Shown here one piece after another: positions 16,593 to 25,185 of a DNA stretch of 64,000 nt. A model generated the notes under the pieces. It had not been told where the DNA came from, made no database searches, and saw only the letters and a program-made list of their open reading frames with translations. Numbering within the stretch: the first letter of the stretch is position 1; each line of letters starts with the position of its first letter. Both the position numbers and the translations under genes were made by a program. Location: the NCBI GenBank assembly GCA_944349855.1, contig CALVNS010000002.1:1-64000 (forward strand), read 5' to 3'. This DNA is from an uncultured Eubacteriales bacterium. Lineage in GTDB: Bacteria; Bacillota; Clostridia; Christensenellales; Aristaeellaceae.

Positions 16593-18008
16593 TCATTCCC
16601 GTGCCGGCTGTGGAGAAGCGGGGTTGTGTACGTCCAGCACGTGCGCCTGCACGGCATTGCCATCGGGGCGCAGCTCCAGACGCGCGTCCATCATCAGTTC
16701 CGGAATCAGCAGGCGCAACACAAGCGCGCCCTCCGCCACACCGTATCCCGCATATGCCTCCGTTACAACATCCAGTCGGGCAGAGCCGCGCGCACGGCAG
16801 AGCGTGCGCTGCCCGTACAGCTCGCCGCGCGCAGCGACGCAGTGTCCGTATGACGACGTCACGTTCAGCATTCCATCCGGCGCCGGCGTGAGCGTGAGCA
16901 TCCCGTCCAGGACGGACACCGGCCGGTTCAGCAGCTGCGCCGGGATCTCGCCGCCCCCGTCGCGCACGGGTTCAAGCGGACAGACAAGGCCTGAAAGCGC
17001 AGCCCGTAGCCGCTCATCCGCCGCGGGATCCGGCGGCAGCGGCGCGTCCTGCATGCGTCCGAGCACCTCGTCAAAGTATACGTCCAGCTCCGCCTGGATG
17101 TCGTCCACGAATGCGGTCATCGCCAGCACCGCATCCTTTTCGCGGTTCATCACGCACAGCTGGCCGTACATGCCGTCGCCGCGAAAGCTCCCATTCTGGC
17201 ACATCCAGAACTGGTAGCCATAGCCTGAGCGCCAGTCCGGCGACCCCCCGTCGTTGTCGATCTGTTTGCTTGTCGCAGCGCGAAGGTAGGCCCTTGGCAG
17301 CAATTGCCGTCCCTCCCATACGCCGTCCTGCAGGATCAGCACGCCAAACTTGGCGATCACTTCCGGCAGGATCGACAGGCCGAAGCCGCCCGCGCAGATG
17401 CCAGCCTCCGTGCGCATCCAGTGCATGCCGCTGATGCCCATGGGGGTGAATAGTTTCTCCTGCAGGTAGGTCTCCAGGTCGACGCCGCGCCTGTGGAGCG
17501 CCGCCGCACACATGTACGTCGCCATCGTGTTGTAGCGGAAGGTCTTGCCGGGCATATCCACAAAGGGCACGCCCAGGAATGTGCGCACAAAATCCCCCTC
17601 CCAGCGCTCCTCCGGCTGGCCCGTGGACATGCGCAGCAGATGGCGCAGCGTCAGGCTCTGCAGCTCAGGGCCTGCCTGGATGCCCTGCGCCTCCTGCGCA
17701 AACAGGTCCAGGACGCGTTCATCCAGGGAGAGGATTCCCTCCTCCTCCGCCAGGCCCATCGCCACGGAGGTGAAGGACTTGGACAGCGAATAAACCGTCT
17801 GATACTGCGCGGGATGATAGGGGCTGTAATACCCTTCTGCGTACACCCTGCCGCCGCGCACGAGCAAAAAGCTGTGGATGCGCAGTCCCCTGCGCGCATA
17901 GGCGCCCACCATATCCTGCACCCACTGCGCGCGCACGCCCGCCTCCTCCGGTGAAATGCGGGGCAGCGGCGCGCCCATGCAGGGCGTAAACTCCGTCGGT
18001 CGGTTCAC
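16593..18008 (-). CDS. Serine hydrolase of the beta-lactamase/class C family
   Basis: A 471-residue protein with the penicillin-binding/beta-lactamase fold (AmpC/EstB-like). The SxxK active site is SLSK at residues 74-77, the Y-x-N-like element is in RYNTMATYMC, and the domain ends around DVYFDEVLGRM, followed by a beta-rich C-terminal region. No signal peptide is seen, so it is probably a cytosolic esterase or peptidase rather than a true beta-lactamase. The chosen start is GTG 18008 behind AAGGGGG; longer in-frame versions run through the divergent promoter region. It is divergent from the GH42 gene and may share its function in using glycosides, which is inference from position only. Confidence 0.85.
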   Translation of the reverse strand: MNRPTEFTPCMGAPLPRISPEEAGVRAQWVQDMVGAYARRGLRIHSFLLVRGGRVYAEGYYSPYHPAQYQTVYSLSKSFTSVAMGLAEEEGILSLDERVLDLFAQEAQGIQAGPELQSLTLRHLLRMSTGQPEERWEGDFVRTFLGVPFVDMPGKTFRYNTMATYMCAAALHRRGVDLETYLQEKLFTPMGISGMHWMRTEAGICAGGFGLSILPEVIAKFGVLILQDGVWEGRQLLPRAYLRAATSKQIDNDGGSPDWRSGYGYQFWMCQNGSFRGDGMYGQLCVMNREKDAVLAMTAFVDDIQAELDVYFDEVLGRMQDAPLPPDPAADERLRAALSGLVCPLEPVRDGGGEIPAQLLNRPVSVLDGMLTLTPAPDGMLNVTSSYGHCVAARGELYGQRTLCRARGSARLDVVTEAYAGYGVAEGALVLRLLIPELMMDARLELRPDGNAVQAHVLDVHNPASPQPARE

Positions 18009-18084
18009 GATATGTTTCCCCCTTTCTTCCTGCTGGCTTGATTTGAGCATAACACATTTGCGGCGTGCTGTCACGGGTTTACGG

Positions 18085-18113
18085 TGGAAAAAAACGGCGC
18101 TGCATGGTATAAT
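18085..18113 (+). promoter_or_regulatory. Promoter of the beta-galactosidase gene
   Basis: TGGAAA (18085-18090), 17 bases, then a consensus TATAAT (18108-18113) with a TGG extended -10 element, about 39 bases before the start codon. Confidence 0.7.
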
Positions 18114-18151
18114 GTGGGCAAGTACAATCATCCGTCGAGGAGGGAGCTTTC

Positions 18152-20179
18152 ATGGCGCAATATCCCCCGATCATGAAGGACAAGCCCGTGCTGCTGCACG
18201 GCGGCGATTACAACCCCGAGCAGTGGATCGGAGAAAAGGACACCGTCTGGCCCCGCGACATGGAGCTGGCAAAAAAAGCCGGCATCAACACGCTGTCCGT
18301 GGGCATCTTCTCCTGGGCGATGCTTGAGCCCGAGGAGGGGCGCTTCGAGTTCGGCTGGCTCGACGAGGTCATGGACATGCTCGCGCAAAACGGCATCAAG
18401 GCCGTGCTGGCCACGCCCAGCGGCGCGCGCCCGGCCTGGATGGCCGAAAAGTACCCCGAAGTGCTGCGCGTGACGGAGGACCGCCGCCGCCAGCTGTTCG
18501 GCGAGCGGCACAACCACTGCCTGACCTCGCCCGTGTACCGCGAAAAAGTCCGCAAGATCAACACGCTCCTGGCCGAGCGCTATAAGGACCATCCGGCGCT
18601 GGGCATGTGGCACATCTCCAACGAGTATGGCGGCGAGTGCCATTGCCCGCTGTGCCAGCACAAATTCCGCGAGTGGCTCAAGGCGCGCTACGGCACGATC
18701 GACCGGCTCAATGACGCCTGGTGGAACACGTTCTGGTCGCACCGCTATACGTCGTTTGATCAGATCGAGAGCCCGTCGAGCATCGGCGAGGGCACAAGCC
18801 ATGGGCTGAACCTGGCCTGGAAGCGCTTTACGACGCAGCAGTTCTGCGACTTCTACGCCTGGGAGATCGAGCCGCTGCGCCGCATCACGCCAGACGTGCC
18901 CTGCACGACGAACCTGATGGGCACCTACCCGGGCATCAACTACTTCGAGCTGGGCCGCCTGCTCGACCGCTCCAGCTGGGACAACTACCCCGCCTGGACG
19001 GGCGACCTGCGCGACGCGGACATCGCGGCCAACGCGTCCTTCCGCCACGACCTGATGCGCGGCGTGGGCGGCGGCAAGCCGTTCATGATGATGGAATCCT
19101 CCCCCTCTGCGGTCAACTGGCAGCCGGTCAACCGCCTGCGCCAGCCGGGTGTGCTGACGCTGCAGGGCCTGCAGGCCGTCGCCCATGGCTCGGACACGGT
19201 GCAGTACTTCCAGTTCCGCAAGGGCCGCGGCTCGTTTGAGAAATTCCACGGCGCCGTCGTCTCGCACGACGAGCGGGAGGACAACCGCGTCTACCGCGAG
19301 GTCTGCGCGGTCGGCGAGAAGCTCTCGCGCCTTTGCGCCGTGCTCGGCTCCGCGCCGGAGAACAAGGTCGCCGTGATCTACGACTGGGAAAACCGCTGGG
19401 CGCTGGACGACGCGCGCTTTGGCCTGAACGAGGACAAGGGCTATGAACTGGCGGTGCGCGCGCACCACGCGGCGCTCATGCGCGCGGGCTATGGCGTGGA
19501 CGTGATCGACCAGACCTGCGACCTGTCCGGCTACCGCATCGTGTGCGGCCCGATGACGTACATGCTGCGCCCCGGCTTTGCCGAGCGCGTGCGCGCATTC
19601 GTCGAGGGCGGCGGCACGTACGTATCCACCTACTGCTCCGGCTGGGTGGACGAGGAGGACCTGTGCTTCATGGGCGGCTTCCCCGGCCCGCTGCGCGACG
19701 TGTTCGGCCTGTGGGACGAGGAGACCGACGCGCTGGATGCGACGCAGCACAACCGCTTCACCTGGAACGGCAAGACCTATGAGGCGAAAGACTTCTGCGC
19801 GCTGGTCCATTCGCAGGGCGCGCAGGTGCTGGCGACCTACGAGGAGCGCTTCTACGCGGGCGCGCCGGCGCTGACGCGCAACGCCTTCGGAAAGGGCTGC
19901 TGCTACTACGTGGCCGCGCGCACGGGCGAGGACTTCCTCATCGACCTGTATGCGCATGTGACGAAGGAGGCCGGCCTGACGCCGCTGCTGGACGATGTGC
20001 CCTACGGCGTGCTGCTGACGGAGCGCGTGGGCGAAAACGGGCGCTTTCTGTTCGTGATGAACACCGTGCCCGAGGCGCGCACGGTCGTGCTGCCCGCCTG
20101 CACGGACGCCATGACCGGCGAGGCGCGCGGGGGCGAGACGGCGCTGCCGCCCTACGGCGTGATCGCCGTCAGGCGCTGA
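18152..20179 (+). CDS. Beta-galactosidase, glycoside hydrolase family 42
   Basis: A 675-residue GH42 enzyme that releases terminal beta-linked galactose (some members act on arabinosides). The barrel shows GGDYNPEQW, the acid/base glutamate in HISNEYG (E158) and the nucleophile glutamate in MMMESSPS (E315). Cysteines at about 123, 163, 165 and 168 (including CHCPLC) match the structural zinc site known in this family. A trimerisation domain (RCVVIYDWENRWAL-like region, here VAVIYDWENRWAL) and a small C-terminal beta domain follow. No signal peptide, so cytosolic. GGAGGG precedes the ATG. It has its own promoter, and the divergent neighbour is a serine hydrolase. Confidence 0.95.
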   Translation: MAQYPPIMKDKPVLLHGGDYNPEQWIGEKDTVWPRDMELAKKAGINTLSVGIFSWAMLEPEEGRFEFGWLDEVMDMLAQNGIKAVLATPSGARPAWMAEKYPEVLRVTEDRRRQLFGERHNHCLTSPVYREKVRKINTLLAERYKDHPALGMWHISNEYGGECHCPLCQHKFREWLKARYGTIDRLNDAWWNTFWSHRYTSFDQIESPSSIGEGTSHGLNLAWKRFTTQQFCDFYAWEIEPLRRITPDVPCTTNLMGTYPGINYFELGRLLDRSSWDNYPAWTGDLRDADIAANASFRHDLMRGVGGGKPFMMMESSPSAVNWQPVNRLRQPGVLTLQGLQAVAHGSDTVQYFQFRKGRGSFEKFHGAVVSHDEREDNRVYREVCAVGEKLSRLCAVLGSAPENKVAVIYDWENRWALDDARFGLNEDKGYELAVRAHHAALMRAGYGVDVIDQTCDLSGYRIVCGPMTYMLRPGFAERVRAFVEGGGTYVSTYCSGWVDEEDLCFMGGFPGPLRDVFGLWDEETDALDATQHNRFTWNGKTYEAKDFCALVHSQGAQVLATYEERFYAGAPALTRNAFGKGCCYYVAARTGEDFLIDLYAHVTKEAGLTPLLDDVPYGVLLTERVGENGRFLFVMNTVPEARTVVLPACTDAMTGEARGGETALPPYGVIAVRR

Positions 20180-20279
20180 TTCCTTTGATGTGCTCAGCTG
20201 CATCATGGTCCTGACTATAGGAAGCGCCGACAGAAGTGGCTTCAGTTCATCGAGCAAGCAAAAAACGAATAACGAGATA

Positions 20280-20306
20280 TGCGGGCCCGGATTGACCGGG
20301 CCCGCA
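20280..20306 (-). terminator. Hairpin after the small ORF
   Basis: GCGGGCCCGG pairs perfectly with its complement around a five-base loop (20281-20305). It lies six bases beyond the stop of the minus-strand 34-codon ORF. The nearest T run on that strand is a little further on, so efficiency is uncertain. It may also serve the beta-galactosidase gene. Confidence 0.6.
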
Positions 20307-20311
20307 AGAGG

Positions 20312-20416
20312 TCACTTCACGATGGATCGGACGATGCGCAAGATCAGTTCGAGCTGCCTGGCGTTGGCAATATCCAGGAGTCGTCAGATTGCTGCAATGA
20401 TCTGGCGTGTCTTCAT
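20312..20416 (-). pseudogene. Small ORF of 34 codons interrupted by an in-frame TGA
   Basis: On the minus strand a GGGGG ribosome binding site precedes an ATG at 20416. The frame reads MKTRQIIAAI, a TGA at 20384-20386, then RLLDIANARQLELILRIVRSIVK and a final stop. The second half looks like the helical C-terminus (xLxxIxxFVRxxxK) of short proteins common in Clostridia and their mobile elements. Without the TGA it would encode a complete protein of about 34 residues followed by a hairpin. It is best read as a decayed small gene; a functional 10-residue leader peptide or a sequencing error are alternatives. No function is known. Confidence 0.5.
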
Positions 20417-20633
20417 GATGGATCCCCCTTCTTTTGTTTTGTACCCATGCTGGTTCACAAAAGGGATGTACACCTATTTGGGGAAAATTTCAAGAATAAA
20501 ACAGATAGCGTGACCATCAAGCGTGCCAGCCGCCTGCGCTACGCGGACGGTGCCGTCCTGCGCACGCAGCTACTCTCGTCAATCCCAAATCGTGATTTAA
20601 TTTAGAAGTTACAGAATCCATGTACTGTAAGAT
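20417..20633. other. Intergenic mosaic with no recognisable gene
   Basis: This stretch changes abruptly in composition: AT-rich near 20430-20510, GC-rich near 20520-20580, AT-rich again after 20585. No ORF with a ribosome binding site was found. It may be debris at the edge of the accessory islet. Confidence 0.4.
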
Positions 20634-20662
20634 TTGTCCATGCGATGAGTTTAGCATAAGAT
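20634..20662 (+). promoter_or_regulatory. Promoter of the DUF4041/T5orf172 gene
   Basis: TTGTCC (20634-20639) and TAAGAT (20657-20662) are separated by 17 bases, about 30 bases before the start codon. Confidence 0.5.
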
Positions 20663-20692
20663 ATCTGATATACATCCGAAAGGGGAATTGTG

Positions 20693-22174
20693 ATGGGATT
20701 CTTATCGAAGCTATTTCGCACAATGAGGAAAAATAAGAAAAGAAAGATGCTCGAAGAAGAGAGAAGAAGAAGAGAGATCGAAAGACAGCAGCAGCAGCGT
20801 CATCGAGAAGAAAACAGGCAGGCACGCGATTACGTAAAGTTTCTTAACGATAATGAAGAAAGTCTGACTAAGAACTGTTTTGCTCTGGATGAGAAACGCA
20901 GCAGGCTCGAAAAACAACTCAGTGATTTGCAGTCGAAATATGCTCTTTCCAAAGAAGTCGTTGAGTTGGAGCAGCGGAAATCTCGCGCTGAAAAGGAGCT
21001 TAACGTCACTCAGCGCAAACTTGAGACAATCCAAAAAAACTTCCGCAGCATTCAATATGCATCGGAAGTTTTTAACAATTATCAATATGCCGGAGAAAAA
21101 CTTATGCTTGAAGGTTTCGATCCGGACGTTTTCAAACCCATTGCTCAGGAAGACCTAAAATGTATGCAAATCAAGGATTTGCGCTCGCTGTATCGTGCAA
21201 ATCAAAAAGAAATTGAAAAGCTCGTCGAATCCTATAAAGACCGATACACCACGAAAACCATAGCAGCAATTTATCAGCTCATGGTTTTAGCTCTGGAAGC
21301 TGAAATGCAGAATGTATTGCATATCCTCCACTTTGGCAGCCTTGATAAGGCGATTGAAGAAGTAAAATCCCTGACCGCGCGATATTACACAATCGCTACA
21401 TCCGGGAATCAGACGATCGCCTCTACCCTGACCAAGTTTATTGGCCAGATTGAGTATTATTATCTTGAGGCCGTAAAAATCGAATATGAATACTATGTCA
21501 AGCAAGAGCGCGCCAAAGAGGAGCAACGCGCCCTGAAAGAACAGATGCGCCAGGAAGCCGAGGAACGCAGGTTGCTTGAGCAGCAAAAAAAGCAGGTTGA
21601 AGCTGAAGAATCCAAGTACGAAAAAGAGCTTCTCCGCATTACCGAAAAAATGAAGGCTGTCAGCGGTGCAGAAATCGAAAAATTGCGGATACAACTTCAA
21701 AAAGTACAGTCTCAGCTCGATGCCGTTAAAGATAAAAAAGATGAGATTATACATCTTCAAAACGGCAAGGCCGGTACCGTATACGTCATTTCTAATATCG
21801 GTTCCTTTGGCGATGACGTTTTCAAGATCGGTATGACTCGTCGACTAGAACCCATGGATCGTATCCGAGAACTTGGCGACGCCAGTGTTCCCTTCCCATT
21901 TGATGTGCATAGCTTTATTTTTTCCGAGGATGCCGTTGCGCTCGAGACAAAGCTGCATCGCATGCTTAACAATAAACGCATAAATAAGATTAACCTACGT
22001 AAAGAATTCTTCCGCATCAGCCTAGATGAACTCCAAGCGCTCGTAGAAGACTGTGATCCTTCTGCGGCTTTCAACCGCACCGCTCTCGCCGAACAGTTCC
22101 GTCAAAGTCTTTCAATCGACGAAGTACCTAACTCTATCGACTTGGAAGATCTTGAAGAAGAGACCTGCGAGTAA
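20693..22174 (+). CDS. Coiled-coil DUF4041 protein with C-terminal T5orf172 (GIY-YIG-like) domain
   Basis: A 493-residue protein with three parts. The N-terminus is a highly charged coiled coil (about 10-120, rich in Glu, Arg, Gln and Lys). A DUF4041-like middle runs from about 125 to 270 (AGEKLMLEGFDPDVFKPI, LRSLYRANQKEIEKLVESY), followed by a second long coiled coil. The C-terminus from about 360 to 455 looks like a T5orf172/Mug113 domain of the GIY-YIG nuclease superfamily: VYVISNIGS, then FKIGMTRRLEPMDRI, with a glutamate in ALETKLHRML. Its codon use is AT-rich, unlike its neighbours, which points to transfer. Such proteins occur in phages and defence-linked islands; a nucleic-acid-cleaving defence role is inference. 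Start is ATG 20693 behind AAGGGG. Confidence 0.8.
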   Translation: MGFLSKLFRTMRKNKKRKMLEEERRRREIERQQQQRHREENRQARDYVKFLNDNEESLTKNCFALDEKRSRLEKQLSDLQSKYALSKEVVELEQRKSRAEKELNVTQRKLETIQKNFRSIQYASEVFNNYQYAGEKLMLEGFDPDVFKPIAQEDLKCMQIKDLRSLYRANQKEIEKLVESYKDRYTTKTIAAIYQLMVLALEAEMQNVLHILHFGSLDKAIEEVKSLTARYYTIATSGNQTIASTLTKFIGQIEYYYLEAVKIEYEYYVKQERAKEEQRALKEQMRQEAEERRLLEQQKKQVEAEESKYEKELLRITEKMKAVSGAEIEKLRIQLQKVQSQLDAVKDKKDEIIHLQNGKAGTVYVISNIGSFGDDVFKIGMTRRLEPMDRIRELGDASVPFPFDVHSFIFSEDAVALETKLHRMLNNKRINKINLRKEFFRISLDELQALVEDCDPSAAFNRTALAEQFRQSLSIDEVPNSIDLEDLEEETCE

Positions 22175-22237
22175 ATTATGATTACACTTCCACGAGAGCC
22201 CAGTTTGTTTAAACAATAAGAGCAGAAGGTATCACTC

Positions 22238-22552
22238 ATGCCGATCGCTTATCCCGCATGCTTCTTTCAGGAAGATGCCGGTTATTCCGTTGTCTTTCCC
22301 GACCTGGGCTATCTCGCAACGTGTTCCGACAGCCTGACCGGCGCGTTTTCCGCAGCTGTAGATTGTCTTGCCGGGTACCTCCACGCCGCACAGCGCGATG
22401 GGGAGCAGGTACCTCCTCCCTCTCATCTGCGCGCCATGGATCCTGCACGCATTGCGCGTGAACTCGGGGCAGAGCCCAGCGAATCGTTTGTTCACATGGT
22501 CACGGTTGATGCAGAGGACTATGCCTGTATCCACTTTAAAAAATCCATTTAG
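22238..22552 (+). CDS. HicB-family antitoxin-like protein (orphan)
   Basis: A 104-residue protein with the HicB partial RNase-H-like fold: YPACFFQEDAGYSVVFPDLGYLATCSDSLTGAFSAAVDCLAGYL, then VPPPSHL. HicB proteins neutralise the HicA mRNA-cleaving toxin and often repress their own operon. The C-terminal part here (MVTVDAEDYACIHFKKSI) lacks an obvious HTH or ribbon-helix-helix. No HicA was found in the 63 bases before or 186 bases after the gene, so it is an orphan or acts in another context. An AGAAGGT site precedes the ATG. It sits directly after the DUF4041/T5orf172 gene and may be co-transcribed with it. Confidence 0.75.
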   Translation: MPIAYPACFFQEDAGYSVVFPDLGYLATCSDSLTGAFSAAVDCLAGYLHAAQRDGEQVPPPSHLRAMDPARIARELGAEPSESFVHMVTVDAEDYACIHFKKSI

Positions 22553-22665
22553 AAAACGCTCTCTACCCATGTATGGCTAAATGTCGTAGCGGTCAAAAAG
22601 GGCATAAACTTTTGTCTGCGCGATACAGGTATGGCATTCCGGCTGATTGATCCGATCGAATCCCA

Positions 22666-22728
22666 CAAAAAGACCGCCGCCCTTCCAAGGACGGCGGTTT
22701 GTCGTCGGGCGGCGTTTGGCCGCCCGAC
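22666..22728 (-). terminator. Double hairpin terminator of the phosphohexomutase gene
   Basis: On the minus strand a first stem (22704-22728) is followed by a second, CCGCCGTCC pairing with GGGCGGCGG (22674-22697), which runs into CTTTTT. Both lie just beyond the phosphohexomutase stop. Confidence 0.75.
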
Positions 22729-22738
22729 GGAATATGCG

Positions 22739-24157
22739 TCAGTTCAGTTTCAGGCCCAGGAAGTCCGCCATCTGCTCGCACACGGCCTCCGCGCGCGAGA
22801 GCGTGGGCATCTCGCAGAACACGCGCAGCAGCGGCTCCGTGCCCGAAAAGCGCACGATGATCCAGCCGTCCGAGAAGTAGACCTTGCAGCCGTCCAGGTA
22901 GGAGACGCGCTCCACGTGCTCGGCAAACGCAGGCAGTTGCTTGTCGATCATCAACCGCTGGTTGAGGTTTGCCTTGAGCTGTGCGTCAAACTTGCAGTCG
23001 TGCTCGACCATGTAGCACTCGCCGAACTGATCGGTGATCTCGCGGTAGAGCTCGGAGAGCTTCTTGCCCGTGACGGCCAGCATCTCCACCAGCAGCGTGC
23101 CGGCGTAGATGCCGTCCTTGCCGCTGATGTGCCCGCGCACCGTCAGGCCGCCGGAGGACTCGCCGCCGATGACCGCGTTGTGCTCGTCGATGGCCGCCGA
23201 AATGTGCTTGAAGCCCACCGGCACCTCGTAGCACGCCTCGCCGAACGCGTGCGCCACCTTATCCAGCAGGTGCGTGGTCGCCAGGTTGCGCACCGCGGGT
23301 CCATGCCAGTGACGGTACTTGACCAGGTAGTAGTACAGCAGCACGAGGATCTCGTTGGGATGGACAAACTTGCCCTCATCGTCGATGATGCCCAGGCGGT
23401 CCGCGTCGCCGTCGGTGGCGATGCCGATGTCCGCGCAGGTCTCCTCCACCACGCCGCGCAGCGCGCCGAGCGTGCGCTCGTTGGGCGCAGGCAGCCGGCC
23501 GCCGAAGAGCGTGTCGTGCCGCTCGTGGATGACGTCCACCTCGCAGCGGGCAGTGAGCAGGATGGTCTGCAGGGCCGTTCGGCTCACGCCGTACATCGGG
23601 TCGAGCACGATCTTCAGGCCGCGCGAGCGGATCGCGTCCATGTTGACCGCGCGGATGATCGTGTCGATGTAGCTGTTGTACGGGCTGATGATCTCCACAT
23701 AGCCCGCAGCCAGCGCCTTCTCATAGTCCAGCACGGGGATGTCTTCCCGAGCGATCTTCGCGCAGGCGGCCGAAAGCTCGTCGGTGACCTCCTGCTTGGC
23801 GTCGCGCCCGCCCTTGGTAAAGAGCTTGATGCCGTTGTACAGCGCCGGGTTGTGGCTGGCCGTCACGGCCATGCCGTAGTACAGGCCGTATTGCTGAACG
23901 GTATACATGATGAGCGGCGTGGGCGCCTCGCGGTTGATGAAATAGGTGTGGATGCGCCGCGCCGCCATGACCTCGGCCGCCCACTGCGCCGCCTGGCGCG
24001 AGAGAAACCGGCGGTCAAAGCCGATGCAGATTCCGCGCGAGGCGACATCCTCCGCCTCCATGCGCTGCGCCAGAGCGAACGCCAGGCGCTGCACGTTCTC
24101 GCGCGTGAACTCGTCGCCGATGATCGCGCGCCAGCCGCCCGTGCCGAATGTAATCAT
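22739..24157 (-). CDS. Phosphoglucomutase/phosphomannomutase family enzyme
   Basis: A 472-residue alpha-D-phosphohexomutase. All four catalytic elements are visible: the phosphoserine loop TASHNP (S101), the metal-binding DGDADR near 244, the sugar-binding GGESSGG and the phosphate-binding RFSGTEPLLR at the C-terminus. The enzyme moves phosphate between the 1 and 6 positions of a hexose, linking glycolysis to nucleotide-sugar and glycogen synthesis. The first residues (MITFGTGGWRAIIGDEF) are typical of the subgroup found in clostridia and archaea-like enzymes. The ATG at 24157 follows AAGGAGG. Whether glucose, mannose or glucosamine phosphate is preferred cannot be read from the sequence. Confidence 0.93.
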   Translation of the reverse strand: MITFGTGGWRAIIGDEFTRENVQRLAFALAQRMEAEDVASRGICIGFDRRFLSRQAAQWAAEVMAARRIHTYFINREAPTPLIMYTVQQYGLYYGMAVTASHNPALYNGIKLFTKGGRDAKQEVTDELSAACAKIAREDIPVLDYEKALAAGYVEIISPYNSYIDTIIRAVNMDAIRSRGLKIVLDPMYGVSRTALQTILLTARCEVDVIHERHDTLFGGRLPAPNERTLGALRGVVEETCADIGIATDGDADRLGIIDDEGKFVHPNEILVLLYYYLVKYRHWHGPAVRNLATTHLLDKVAHAFGEACYEVPVGFKHISAAIDEHNAVIGGESSGGLTVRGHISGKDGIYAGTLLVEMLAVTGKKLSELYREITDQFGECYMVEHDCKFDAQLKANLNQRLMIDKQLPAFAEHVERVSYLDGCKVYFSDGWIIVRFSGTEPLLRVFCEMPTLSRAEAVCEQMADFLGLKLN

Positions 24158-24267
24158 CAGGATTTCCTCCTTTGTACCCGCGCTCTGCGGCGCCGGGGCT
24201 GGGGGGAATATTCGCCGGAACGCGCGCCTTTTCCTTCGCCGCGCACACGGTTTGTGCAGAATCTTCG

Positions 24268-24933
24268 CTACGAGCGTTCCACCTCATGGCGCAGCGCGGA
24301 CAGCCGCGCATCCACCTCCGCCATGCGGCGGGACAGCCCCTGCATCTCACGCCTCGTCCTGGGCGCGCAGGCCGTTTCCCGCTTGTAGCACAGGTCGTGT
24401 TCCAGGCTCGCCCATACGTCCATGGCCAGCGTGCGCACCTGCACCTCCACAGGCACCCGGCGGGCGCCCTCGACCGTGCATACGGGCACGCTGAGCACGA
24501 CGTGCAGGCTGCGGTATCCGTTTTCCTTGGGAGCGCGAATGTAGTCGCGCTCACGCACGACGTCGATGCCGGGCAGCGCGCGCAACGCCTCGCCCATGTC
24601 GTACACGTCCTCGACCGTCGGGCAGACGATACGCATGCCCGCGATGTCATACAGGTGGTCCTGCGCGCACTCGATGCTGACCGCATATCCCTTGCGCGCC
24701 AATTTTTCACAGATGCTCGAGTAGGTCTTCATTCGCGTCTGGATGTGGTGGATGAGCGCGCGGCCCATCAAGAGTTGTTGCTCACGCTGCAGGTTCGATA
24801 CGCGCAGGTTCAGCTCCTCCAGCGCCTCGCCGTACAGGTATTGCAACCGTCTGTAGTCCGCCGGCGCGATGCCCTGTTCCTGCGTGGGCAGCAGCCGCAT
24901 GCGCGCCGTCGCCTGTCTAAAGGGAGCTTCCAT
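24268..24933 (-). CDS. Small alarmone synthetase (RelQ/RelP-like GTP pyrophosphokinase)
   Basis: A 221-residue single-domain RelA/SpoT-type synthetase that makes (p)ppGpp from ATP and GTP or GDP. Key signatures are RMKTYSSICEKLARKG (near 67-82), DIAGMRIVCPTVEDVY, the YIRAPKENGYRSLHVVLSVPV strand-loop, and the acidic VEVQVRTLAMDVWASLEHDLCYK, with the catalytic glutamate in EVQ. There is no hydrolase or regulatory domain, as in RelQ and RelP. The ATG at 24933 has GAGGTG correctly placed; a GTG nine bases upstream would overlap that site. It lies upstream of the phosphohexomutase on the same strand, about 110 bases apart. Confidence 0.92.
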   Translation of the reverse strand: MEAPFRQATARMRLLPTQEQGIAPADYRRLQYLYGEALEELNLRVSNLQREQQLLMGRALIHHIQTRMKTYSSICEKLARKGYAVSIECAQDHLYDIAGMRIVCPTVEDVYDMGEALRALPGIDVVRERDYIRAPKENGYRSLHVVLSVPVCTVEGARRVPVEVQVRTLAMDVWASLEHDLCYKRETACAPRTRREMQGLSRRMAEVDARLSALRHEVERS

Positions 24934-25127
24934 CGCTTTCACCTCTGATCCGTTTGATCTATCGCATGCGCCAAGCGCCGTGTCTGCTGTGGTTCTTTCT
25001 CATCCCTATGATACCCCGCAAAAGTGGCCCTCCTATGTGCCGAATGTAGCGCGGTTGTGAAAGATTATGTCCCGCGCGTCGGCGCACTCCAACTGTTGTA
25101 TGCGCCCGCGACGCCAAATATGCGCGC

Positions 25128-25156
25128 TTGACACAAAGGGCAATCCCGACGATAAT
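25128..25156 (+). promoter_or_regulatory. Promoter of the RlmA-like gene
   Basis: Consensus TTGACA (25128-25133), a 17-base spacer and GATAAT (25151-25156), 30 bases before the start. Confidence 0.75.
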
Positions 25157-25185
25157 AGCAGCAAAGCCTCTTGGGAGGGATGCAC

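Noticed and set aside
16593..18008. True beta-lactamase (resistance gene)
   Set aside because: No signal peptide, extra C-terminal domain and glycosidase context; the SxxK fold is shared by many esterases and peptidases.
18128..20257. Minus-strand frame of about 700 codons opposite the beta-galactosidase
   Set aside because: Shadow of the GH42 gene; no ribosome binding site, no motifs, biased Arg/His/Ala composition.
20384..20386. In-frame TGA as a selenocysteine codon
   Set aside because: No convincing bacterial SECIS hairpin follows within the needed distance, and the protein has no redox context.
22553..22738. A HicA toxin gene after hicB
   Set aside because: No frame in this stretch has a ribosome binding site or the HicA dsRBD-like pattern with a catalytic histidine.
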